This document shows, piece by piece, positions 55,574 through 64,000 of a DNA stretch of 64,000 bases. A program made the translations under genes and the position numbers. Every line of letters starts with the position of its first letter. Position 1 is the first letter of the stretch. Under the pieces are notes generated by a model. The model searched no databases. It saw only the letters and a program-made list of their open reading frames with translations, and had not been told where the DNA came from. Source of the DNA: Elymus sibiricus (lineage: Eukaryota > Streptophyta > Magnoliopsida > Poales > Poaceae); NCBI GenBank assembly GCA_039707655.1, contig CM077676.1, forward strand, positions 79,965,395 through 80,029,394, written 5' to 3'.

Positions 55574-58009
55574 ATGGGGACACCGGCGGGCGCTTCTTCG
55601 TCGGCGTCGTTGCCCACCGGGAGAGGAGGTCGGGGAGGGAAGAAGAGAGGTGGAGGACGTGGCCGCGGGAGAGGTAGGCAGGCTGCTATGCCTTCCTCGC
55701 CGCCACCCCCAGCTCATTCACCTGAGCACAGGACTGCTAGGGTGGACCCGTCTGAGGTGGAGGCTACGGGGACTTCGGACCACGAGCCTCGGGTAGACGG
55801 GCCTTCGGCCCACGAGACTCCGGTCCCAGAGGCTTTGGCCCACGAGACTTCGGGCCAGGCTACATCCCAGGAGACGTCCGGATGGGGTACCTGGCCGGAT
55901 CCGCCTGAGGGGGCGAGTGGCCATGCTGATGGTGGCGGGGATGAGTGTACTGATAGTGAGGGCGAGGTGGTTGAGGGGGCCACCGTGTACCAGCGTGGTG
56001 GTACACGGCTCCCGCCCCTGCCAGCGACCCACGAGCAGAGGCCGGTGATTAGGCCTGATGGGGAGAAGTAAGTGCATTTACTATTTTTGTACATTTTGCC
56101 TTCACGTTTCTTCAAATATCTAATGCGTTGGCCTTGTCATACTGCAGGGGTTGGGTACACGCCAGCGACGTCCGCAGGCCCAACACCGTCGTCCTTGGTG
56201 TGCTTTGCCGGCAAAATTTCTCGGGGTTTGTCACGTTCCCGGTGAGGGTCAGCTTCCAGAGCTAGGATTGAGCTGGGAGCACTACTTGGCTGCCCCGGCC
56301 CCGCCGGAGGAGATGATCGACGGTGTCTTGTGCCACACGAGGGCCGAGATGGTGATCAGAAGCTTTTGGGTAATTTCTCCTTTACACAATTAAAAATTAA
56401 CAATAGCTAGTTATTGTACTAATCAGTGTTGTCTCGTTTGATTGCGGACCTTCTACAGGTGTGAGGAGGGATATGAGGAGGACGCGGCAAAGGTTATCGA
56501 TACCGAGTGCAAGCGCCTACTACAAAACTTACGACACGAGGCTCGGCCGCAGGCTGTTCGAGACTACTACGCCAAGCGTGGTATTAAGAAGGACAAGCCG
56601 TCGTGCCGGGCTAAGTTTCTGAAGAAGGATCAGTACATGAAGGTAATTACCTATTCTTAAGGCATTGTACTTAGTTTTCTTGATTTGATTTGTAAGTGTA
56701 GTGCTCAAATTTCTCTTTACTAACTTAGGTGCCCCCGAGATGGTGTGCGGATAAGATGGATTGTTGGGAGGCGTTGGTGGATGAGTGGTGCACAGGCCGC
56801 TGGCGAGCCGTCCACGACAATGCCAAGGACCGGCGTGCCCAAATGGTTGGTGTGCCACACCATCAAGGCAGCGCCATCTTATATCAGTTCGGGCGGAACT
56901 GGGTATGTGGTTTGCTTCATGATTCATCCAATTCATTCTTCATGCTAGCTTGAGCCCTTTACTAATACTTTGTTCCTCTCTTTTAGGCGCGACACAATAA
57001 CACGGAGGTGCCTGAGGTGTACGACCTCTATGCCATGGCCCATACTGCCTCGTACAAGAAGGCCAAGGCATTCTCTGAGTCTGACCTCGATCATCCAGAG
57101 AATTTCACCAACATCTCCTCCCACCACAAGCTCATGAGGTACAACCAGGAGGGGAAGGCGAGGAAAGGGGAGGACTTTAACCCGAGCCAGAATCCTATTG
57201 ATCCAGAGCTGGTGATGATATCTGGTGGTGGGAGGCCCCATGGATCATTAGCCATTGGAGATGGACTGATACGTTGTCCTCTCACTCTCCCGGAGATCAA
57301 GGCGTGCCAAACGAGCTCCTGTCCTGAGATAAGGACTCGTCCACGGCCAATCGATCTCGCCATCGAGGTTAGTTATACGGACTCAGATATCTTTCCTCCA
57401 TTACATTGTGTGTGTGGCCATCGATGATTACAATGCTAACGAGGAGTGGTGTTGCAGGCTGCTCTTCAGAAAGAGAGAGCGACAACCCAGGCGCTTCTGG
57501 AGGAGAGGGACCGGGTGGCGGCGGAGAAGGAACTGCTGGTGAAGGAGAAGACGGCTAGGTTGTTGGAGGAGGAGAGGGCACGGAATGACGCGGCTCACCG
57601 GTCCATGTACGAGCTCCTCGTGGTAAGTTTCTTTTGCATATTAGCCAAATCATGCACGTAATGTTCGTTTCATTACTAACTAATATGACTGACTCGTCAA
57701 AACCAAATGTGAAGTCTATGTGCGAGAAGACCGGTCAGACCCCTCCGCCGATGCCGGTCATTACTAGAGCGGGAACGGTGAGTTTCATTTGAATGGTCAT
57801 TATTTACTAGTCTTAACATTTGAGTGTCATCATGCTAACGAGACTTTGCAAATGATCTTTGGTGCAGCATAACTCCGGAGCCGCATCGCACACCCCTTCT
57901 CCAGGGCAACCTTCTCCAGGTGATCGCGGCTGCCAGAGCAACCCCGGTGCTTGACCTCCGTGATGACGACGACGGTAAGTTTTCTCTAGTGTTTTCCCCA
58001 AAAAAGTTT

Positions 58010-58370
58010 GACCCCAAAAAAGACATGCTAGTTAGCCCTATTATGCCACATACTTAGCTTATTTTCCCCAAAAAAGACATACTTAGCTAATTATCCTCCA
58101 AAATGACATAATTAGCTTATTTAGTTCATTTATGACATAATTAGCTTATTCATTTCAAAAATGGCATAATAACCTTGGTTAGCTCATAAATGTCATATAC
58201 TTAGCTTTTTTTCCTCCAAAATGACATAATTACCTAAGTTAGCTCTAAAATGACCTATACTTACCTAAGTTAGCTCAAAAATGGCATAATTACCTAGGTT
58301 AGCACAAAAATGACCTATACTTACCTTATTTTCCTCCAAATTGACATAAGAGCTTAGTTAGCTCAAAAAT
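58010..58370. repeat. Degenerate tandem repeats in a CACTA intron
   Basis: Short units built on TGACATAATTAGCTTA and TTAGCTCAAAAATGAC repeat about eight times with an irregular 40-50 bp spacing. No coding sequence. Confidence 0.7.
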
Positions 58371-58609
58371 AGAAGAGAAGAAGAAAGATGAGAAAAGGAA
58401 AGAATAGAAGAAGAAAGAGAAGAAAAAGAAATAATAAAAGAAGAAGAATGAGAAGGAAAAGGATAAAAAGATAGAAGAGAAGAAGAAAGATGAGAAAAGG
58501 AGAGAAGAAGAAGAAAATATATTATTATTCTTCCTTTTTCTCTTCTTTCTTTTTCTCCATCTTCTACTCCTTCTTATTCTTATTCTTTTTCTTTCTTTCT
58601 TTCTTTCTT

Positions 58610-58640
<31 letters not shown>

Positions 58641-58737
58641 TTCTTCTTCTTCTTCTAGTCTTCTTCTTCTTCTTCTTCTTCTTCTTCTTCTTCTTCTTCT
58701 AGTCTTCTTCTTCTTCTTCTTCTAACTTTCTTACTCC
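58371..58737. repeat. Purine tract followed by pyrimidine tract
   Basis: 58371-58520 is nearly pure A/G (GAAGAAGAAAGA-type); 58525-58737 is nearly pure C/T, mostly (CTT)n. The halves are complementary in kind, so the strand can fold into a long imperfect hairpin. Confidence 0.9.
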
Positions 58738-59034
58738 CATTTTTGCAGGTTTGATTCACTTCATGGAAGCTGGCATTGATGGACTGCTAGTGTTTAGTTT
58801 TTGTTTTGATTTGTATTGATGAACAATGTGAAACTATGTATGTTTATATGGATGAACTCCGTGAAACTATGTATGTATTGGATCTTTTAATACCCTATGT
58901 GTTCTCTTGCATTGATGGACTGCTAGATGTTGGATACATGGCCTATGCATTGATGGACTGCTATATATATCATATTTGTGCTTTGAAAATGCAGGGAAAT
59001 AACAGAAAACAAACAAAACAGTGGCAATACAGGC

Positions 59035-59545
59035 ACTTTGCTGTCTGCCAGCGGACGGCAAAGCCCTTTGCCGTCGGTAGGCGGACGGCAAAGGTGCCAC
59101 GTGGCAGCAACCTGTGCAATCTGGGGGCATCAGGTCTGACCATTTGGTCATTCTGCCGTCTGCTGGCAGACGGCAACGCTAAGCCTGGCAGACGGCAAAC
59201 ACTAAGCTGAAGTGACGGTTAGCCACGGGTCTGCTGATGTCATAGGGCTGACGGCAAAGTTTGTCGTCCGCCGGCAGACGGCAAAGTCTGTCGTTAGCCA
59301 CCTAACGGGGCTAACCGCTATTCTTTGCCGTCCATGATCTTTGCCGTCAGCTTGGCCAGCAAAGCGGACGGCAAACTTCTTTGACGTCAGCTGTTTTTAC
59401 GCAGACGGCAAACAAAGTCATTACCGTGACTTTCAGTGCCGGAAGTGTTTGCCGTCCGTGGCAGACGGGAAAGACGTTTGCCGTCGGTGGCCTGGTCCTT
59501 TGCCGTCTGCTATGGCAGACGGCAAATTAGCTGATTCCTGTAGTG
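59035..59545 (+). repeat. CACTA right end and subterminal motif array
   Basis: More than a dozen GACGGCAAA / TTTGCCGTC motifs in both orientations up to the terminal TAGTG. The longest palindrome is at the very end (TTTGCCGTCTGC with GCAGACGGCAAA). Confidence 0.9.
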
Positions 59546-60240
59546 AGGGGCATGGGGTCGATGAATTTAGTAAGCACAACCTTCTGTACCTACTTTATGT
59601 TTTCTGTTATTTTTAGTCAAATGCAATAAAATGCCATGATTATCCTGTTTTCTGAATTATCCGTGCAATAAAAAAGGTGCCCAGAAATAAAAGTGCTCAG
59701 AATGCAATAAAAAATTTATATGAATTTTTATGGAATATTTAAGAATTTTTGGCACTGGAAACATACCAGGGGGGTGCCCACGAGGCACCAGGGTGCGCCA
59801 CCCCCCCCCCTTGGCGCGCCTAGGTGGCTCGTGGGCCCCACAGGGACCCCCACACTTATCCCTTCAGCCCACTTCGTCTCTTACCTCCAGCAAAAATTCC
59901 TGGTAGCTCTCTCTCTCTCGTGTTCTTGCTCACAAACCTGAAATTTTCGATCTCTTTGCTCGGAGCTCCGTTTCCGAAACTGTTTTGGGAGATTGCTCCT
60001 TGGTATGTGACTCCTCCATTGCTCCAATTAGTTTTTGCTCTAGTGGATTATATTTTGCATAATTAGCTGCTCTTGGTGCTACTAAAAATGAGCTTGCATG
60101 TTGAATTCTTTGAGTTCCAAGTAGTTTCAATGCTTGATATAGCCTCTAGACATCCATATGAGTAGTTGCTATCAATCTTGTGAAGTTTTATTGATATCAT
60201 TTTGTGGCCCAAAAATTTTCAGAAAATTGTTCATAGGAAA
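59546..60240 (+). other. Sabrina-like spacer with LTR-like hairpin block before the late ORF
   Basis: Contains a GC-rich hairpin at 59777-59836 (CCCACGAGGCACC with GGTGGCTCGTGGG) like those in the LTRs, and just before it AATATTTAAGAATTTTTGGC, which resembles the WHAM-like LTR near 2493. A pyrimidine-rich tract and a TTTTCAG acceptor (60216-60222) precede the late ORF. It may be promoter or leader for that ORF. Confidence 0.6.
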
Positions 60241-61263
60241 ATGAATTTCTTCCGGAGGAGTTCCTCGAAGCGGAACACCAAGGGAGTCCTTGGGGAGTCC
60301 TCGGACAGTGACCTCAACATTCCGTGTAGGACGGAGGTCCGGCCGTGCGAATGGCCGCACAATGCCTTCATGAACGAAGTCGGATTCTACCAAGAGTTCG
60401 CGCAATTCGTTGCAAATGCCGGATTGACCGACTTCCTCGCGGATGAGTGTGACCAGCACCACATCCTTACAAATTCCTTTGTGCAAAACTTTCATTTTCT
60501 GAGTAGGCTTGAACCCCCTGAGGTGCGCTTTGATTTATATGCTGAACATTATCAGATACCTCCAGCTGAATTTTGTGAGATATGTTTGATTCCCTTTGAT
60601 GGGGAAATCAGAGAGCCTCGACCGGAGGAGTTTGAGGGCTTCCTCCACACTTTAACTGTGGGAGAGGGAAGGGGTGTGTCGAAAGCCCGAGCCACTAGCT
60701 TGCAGTTTCCCTCTGTTCATTACTTTGCTCTATTCTTAGGGAAATGCTTGATTGCTAGGGAGCAAGGTAGTGCGCTAGCTGCACCTGACTTTGCCATTTT
60801 ACGCCGCGCACTTGATAATGACAACACTTATAACCTGAGAGCTATCATTGCACGCCGCCTGCACACTAATAGGACTAGGGGTAAAATTCATGCTGGTATT
60901 TATGCTACTCGCTTAGCGAGATGTTTTAATGTCAACATACGCCCTCATGATTACTTGTTGCCCAGAGTTTACTTAGATCACCAGTCCATGAGGGACCACC
61001 ACTTTCTTGATGCTCCTGAGCCTCCTCACAACATTCGTTATAACTTGGTTTTTAGTGAGGATACTCGTGATATTATTCCGTTGCCTGCACCTGCTTTGTT
61101 TGATTCTCATGCCAGGAACGGATATACTGTGATGCCACCGGACATCGTTGCTTACCAGAACGCATTGGCAGCAGCAAAGGAGGAGGCCCAGGATGGGGAC
61201 GCTCGGGTGCCGCCGCCTCAGGACTTTCACATGGGACCGGATGGCTACTACGGATGGCCGTAA
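60241..61263 (+). CDS. Athila-type late ORF (ATHILA ORF-1-like)
   Basis: 340 residues from the ATG at 60241 (MNFFRRSSSKRNTKGVL). The body (ECDQHHILTNSFVQNFHFLS; VRFDLYAEHYQIPPAEFCEI; FPSVHYFALFLGKCLIARE; NLRAIIARRLHTNRTRGKIH) resembles the ATHILA ORF-1 family found downstream of pol in Athila elements. There is no signal peptide or membrane segment, so an envelope role is not supported by sequence. An acceptor-like TTTTCAG lies 19 bases upstream, suggesting expression from a spliced RNA. The frame is intact. A purine motif (61284-61297) follows the stop closely. Confidence 0.82.
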   Translation: MNFFRRSSSKRNTKGVLGESSDSDLNIPCRTEVRPCEWPHNAFMNEVGFYQEFAQFVANAGLTDFLADECDQHHILTNSFVQNFHFLSRLEPPEVRFDLYAEHYQIPPAEFCEICLIPFDGEIREPRPEEFEGFLHTLTVGEGRGVSKARATSLQFPSVHYFALFLGKCLIAREQGSALAAPDFAILRRALDNDNTYNLRAIIARRLHTNRTRGKIHAGIYATRLARCFNVNIRPHDYLLPRVYLDHQSMRDHHFLDAPEPPHNIRYNLVFSEDTRDIIPLPAPALFDSHARNGYTVMPPDIVAYQNALAAAKEEAQDGDARVPPPQDFHMGPDGYYGWP

Positions 61264-61283
61264 ACCAAGCTAGGCAAAAGCCT

Positions 61284-61297
61284 AAGCTTGGGGGAGT
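61284..61297 (+). other. Internal copy of the polypurine tract
   Basis: AAGCTTGGGGGAGT, identical over 14 bases to the tract next to the 3' LTR at 63337-63350, and placed 21 bases after the late ORF stop. Confidence 0.8.
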
Positions 61298-63336
61298 ACG
61301 TATCTCTCACCGACATTACATTCATGTTCACACATTCATTCCAGTTGTCGGTGTTCATACTTTTTCATTGTATATCCATGTTAATTTTATTCTCGCTTTC
61401 TTCTAGTGTGTTTGAAAAACTTCAAAAACCCAAAAATATTTCTCGCTTCTTTTCGGTTTTTCTTTCTTGTTTGTTAGTTCGTAGTATTAAAAGAAAACCC
61501 AAAAAGAATTCTCCCGTGTAAATAGTTTTCTCGCTTTTCGTTTTTCTTCCTTAATTTGCTTCCTTCAGAAAAACTAAAAACTCCAAAAATATTTCAGTGT
61601 GTTTCTCTGAATTTCTTTTCTTTTCGTTGAGTTGTCATAGGGAGAAGACCACGATGAAACTGTTGAGTGGCTCTCATATGCATTATTGTTGATCTAGTAA
61701 AGAACCCATATTACCTTGTCTTCTCCTTTGAATAAAATGCTTGCAGATTCCAGCTTAGTCCACGGCACTCTTGCACTATTATTATTTTCACATCATTCGG
61801 TCGTGCAAGTGAAAGGCAATAATGATGATGATTTGATGAAGTGACTGTGGCAAGGAAAAGCGGGTATGAACTCAACTTGTTCTTTGTTTTTGTAAATATG
61901 TTTAACTCAGTATCCATGATTCGGCATGTTATGATTAAACATGTTTATGATGACAATTAGAGATTATAGTTGCTCATGCCATGCTTAAGTAGCTACGAGT
62001 GGATAATGATTTATCTTGAGTGTCAACATGCATTAAAATGTTCATGATGTAGTATGATGGTATGGTATCCTCCTCTGAATGTTTCAAGTGGCTTGACTTG
62101 GCACATGTTCACGCATGTAGTTGATTCAAAACCAACATAGCCTTCACGATATTTATGTTCATGGTGCTTATATCCTACTCATGCTAGTATTCAATGTTGA
62201 TTATTCATAATGCATGATAATGACCGTTTTCGCTCTCTAGCTGGTCGCTTCTCAACCTATTTGCTAGCCTTCGCCTGTACTAAGCGGGAATGCTGCTTGT
62301 GCATCAAAACCTTTAAACCAAAGTTATTCCAGATGAGTCCACTATATCTACCTATATGCGGTATTACTCTGCCGTCCTAAGTAAATTTGCATGTGCCACC
62401 TCTAAATATTCAAATGAACATCTGTTTTGTGTTCCCGTACCGCTCATGGAGAGACAGGGGCGGTCAGTATCTTCCATGCTAAGCAGGTTATTCTCATGAC
62501 GAGTGTTTATTCACTTGTCCTTGCACGAGAGGGGCTGGTAATCGGGATGCCCAGTCCCATTATTAAATTTGCAAAATAATAGAACAAACTCCCCCGGAAA
62601 GTTGTTGGTATGGAGGGCACCCGAGGATTCGGCTAGCCATGGCTTGTGATTGTTGGTGGAGGGGGAGTAAACTTTACTTTATCGCTTGGGAACCGCCGCT
62701 AATGTGTTTAGCATGGAAGATATTGAAAACTCTCGGTCGTGAAGTTGACAGGAAAGGCATACCTCCCAAAATTATATTTATCTCTGATTTAAGCTTTGAG
62801 CTCTGGCACCTCTGCAAATCCATGCTTCCCTCCGCGAAGGCCCTATCTATTTACTTTTATGTTATTTTACTTTTATTGTTGAGTCATCACCTTCTCAAAT
62901 AAGCACCAGTCCTGAGAGCACTATTGTCATTCTCATGCATTGTGAATAGTTAATGTTGTGTGCATCATGACTGGATCTCTTCTACCATGAATTACAATGT
63001 TTAGTCGCTACTTGAACTTTGGAGGTGCTCTGCATTTATGTTTTGTGGTCTCAGAAAGGGCTAGCGAGATACCATGTTGTCATATTATATCATGATTGTT
63101 TTGACAAAGTGTTGGCATTTGAAATACTTTATTATTGCTTGCTAGTTGATTATGCCATCGATATGAGTGAATATAATTTCTAAGAGTTATCATTTGTATG
63201 GTTAGTTATAATCTTTGCTGAAAACTTGGGTACTATTTAAGCATATATATAGATACAAGAACAAAAGAGTTTGCAAAAGTTTTTCTTTATCACTTTCAGT
63301 TGGTCAACTGAATTGCTTGAGGACAAGCAATGAGTT
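61298..63336. other. Sabrina-like 3' spacer, no gene
   Basis: Two kilobases of AT-rich DNA with only short frames. It may serve as a long 3' untranslated region; I see nothing else in it. Confidence 0.6.
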
Positions 63337-63350
63337 AAGCTTGGGGGAGT
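63337..63350 (+). other. Polypurine tract of the Sabrina-like element
   Basis: AAGCTTGGGGGAGT directly before the 3' LTR start at 63351; it would prime plus-strand synthesis. Confidence 0.9.
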
Positions 63351-63602
63351 TGATACGTCTCCGTCGTATCTACTTTTCCAAACACTTTTGCTCTTGTTTT
63401 GGCCCCTAATTTGCATGATTTGAATGGAACTAACACGGACTGACGCTGTTTTCAGCAGAACTACCATGGTGTTGTTTTTTGTGCAAAAATAAAAGTTCTT
63501 GGAATTGGATGAAACTTTTTGGAGATTTTTTATGGAATAAACAAAAAATAATGGAACCAAGACACACTGGAGGGGGGCCACCCAGTGCCCACGAGGCACC
63601 AG
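63351..63602 (+). repeat. 3' LTR of the Sabrina-like element, cut after 252 bp
   Basis: Matches 48655-48905 of the 5' LTR at about 95%. It breaks inside the GC-rich hairpin, where a new element begins. Confidence 0.92.
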
Positions 63603-64000
63603 TGTAACACCCCAAAATATTTTCCTTGGAATTTTCAAAATCTTTTCTTTAAAATGAAATACTTTGAATTATTATGGCCTTTTTCTTCTTCTGCTTCTTC
63701 TGTTCTGAAAAGCATTTTTAATTTTTAATTGGGTTTCAAAATTTTAAATGGATCTGATTTGGATGGTTTATTAATTGGGTAATTATTTTTGAAAGATCAA
63801 AAATATTTTTCATTTAGAAAAGTTTTTGGAATAATTAAAATTATTCCAAGGAAATGGCCTTTTCACTTCTTTCAAGCCCTTCTAAATTCTTCCAATATTT
63901 TTCTGTCACTTCTAAATTATCCCTCAAGTCATTCTCACATTCTATGACAGTGTCCAATACGTTTCCTCTCCACAAAAATATTTCTCTTATTTTAAATAAA
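63603..64000 (+). mobile_element. Start of another Gypsy LTR (Tekay-like)
   Basis: TGTAACACCCCAAAATATTT marks an LTR start of the TGTAACACCC type, inserted in the Sabrina-like 3' LTR. The left target duplication would be ACCAG (63598-63602). The rest is beyond the window. Confidence 0.7.

Larger units (their letters stand above)
55574..58806 (+). pseudogene. CACTA ORF1: Transposase_24-type accessory protein, with frameshifts
   Basis: Exons with GT-AG borders: 55574-56067 (Gly/Arg-rich, GGRGGKKRGGGRGRGRGR), about 56150-56369, about 56446-56642, 56729-56902, 56987-57367, 57458-57622, 57715-57777, 57868-57974 and a last one from 58749. Central exons match the plant En/Spm-family Transposase_24 domain (CKRLLQNLRHEARPQAVRDY; PPRWCADKMDCWEALVDEW; EVYDLYAMAHTASYKKAKAF). 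A coiled coil follows (RVAAEKELLVKEKTARLLEE). Many exons are whole-codon length (174, 381, 165, 63 bp), which supports them. Defects: a one-base shift near 56239 and another near 57910. The exon starting near 56446 also has CGG where an AG acceptor is expected. Such proteins bind transposon ends and assist transposition. Confidence 0.78.
52979..59545 (+). mobile_element. CACTA transposon lacking the TNP2-type transposase
   Basis: 6567 bp starting CACTACTGTAATCAG and ending CTGATTCCTGTAGTG, flanked by the 3-bp duplication AGG (52976-52978 and 59546-59548). Both ends hold arrays of TTTGCCGTC / GACGGCAAA subterminal motifs. It carries a multi-exon gene for the plant Transposase_24-type protein but no TNP2-type transposase, so it should depend on a related element. 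It inserted into the Sabrina-like element. Confidence 0.94.
48655..63602 (+). mobile_element. Sabrina-like Athila-type Gypsy element
   Basis: 5' LTR 48655-50065, primer site 50077-50094, gag-protease 50144-52939, an Athila-type late ORF 60241-61263, polypurine tract 63337-63350 and a 3' LTR from 63351 that is cut by another insertion at 63603. The left target duplication is GTCAT (48650-48654). Reverse transcriptase and integrase are absent: between gag-protease and the late ORF there are only ~700 bp once the CACTA insertion is removed. The first 252 bp of the two LTRs differ at about a dozen positions by eye. Confidence 0.92.

Noticed and set aside
58490..58702. Phe/Leu-rich ORF
   Set aside because: Direct reading of a (CTT)n tract.
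60241..61263. Envelope function for the late ORF
   Set aside because: No signal peptide, membrane span or fusion-like segment; the ATHILA ORF-1 resemblance is the better call.
1..64000. CRISPR arrays, tRNA, rRNA or bacterial operons
   Set aside because: No direct repeat-spacer pattern, cloverleaf or ribosomal sequence seen; tRNA-like strings are retroelement primer sites.

Overview
The window is plant nuclear DNA, almost certainly from a Triticeae grass (wheat, Aegilops or barley type). The evidence is a dense nest of LTR retrotransposons whose ends and proteins match Triticeae families: two Athila-type LTRs ending in a GATACGTC-type sequence (WHAM-like), a Sabrina-like Athila element, a BARE/Angela-like Copia LTR, a Sirevirus with TGTAGGATC ends, Tekay/Del-like Gypsy LTRs, and a CACTA transposon with TTTGCCGTC subterminal motifs. 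Family names come from memory; the boundaries, target-site duplications and protein motifs were read from the sequence. There are no bacterial features, no CRISPR array and no RNA gene that I can support.

Layout from left to right. 1-2792: 5' part of a minus-strand WHAM-like element, inserted into a broken Copia fragment (2793-3498). 4107-6766 (minus): the only plausible host gene, a multi-exon B3-domain (REM-type) gene with six phase-consistent exons and an internal duplication. 6840-9000: low-information DNA holding a 376-bp inverted repeat. 9100-11660: AT-rich DNA with a degenerate ~108-bp tandem repeat. 11918-12084: a Mutator-type MITE with a 9-bp target duplication. 12099 onward: one large Tat-like Gypsy element (gag and protease forward, a long accessory gene on the opposite strand) that has received most later insertions: a BARE/Angela-like Copia (12752-17178), a WHAM-like solo LTR (20394-22073), a pol-less Sirevirus (24753-34534) and a Tekay-like Gypsy (from 36180). 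The Tekay-like element in turn holds a 4.1-kb solo LTR (44069-48181) and a Sabrina-like element (from 48655). That last element holds a CACTA transposon (52979-59545), and a further LTR begins inside its 3' LTR at 63603.

Several elements keep gag plus an unusual accessory ORF but show no reverse transcriptase or integrase: the Tat-like element, the Sirevirus and the Sabrina-like element. They are best read as non-autonomous elements moved by relatives. The most unusual signals are a second, LTR-like promoter array inside the Sirevirus upstream of its accessory ORF, GC-rich hairpins in the Athila-type LTRs whose stems stay paired although their sequence differs, a duplicated polypurine tract in the Sabrina-like element, and premature stops that are nearly all of the kind expected from cytosine deamination.
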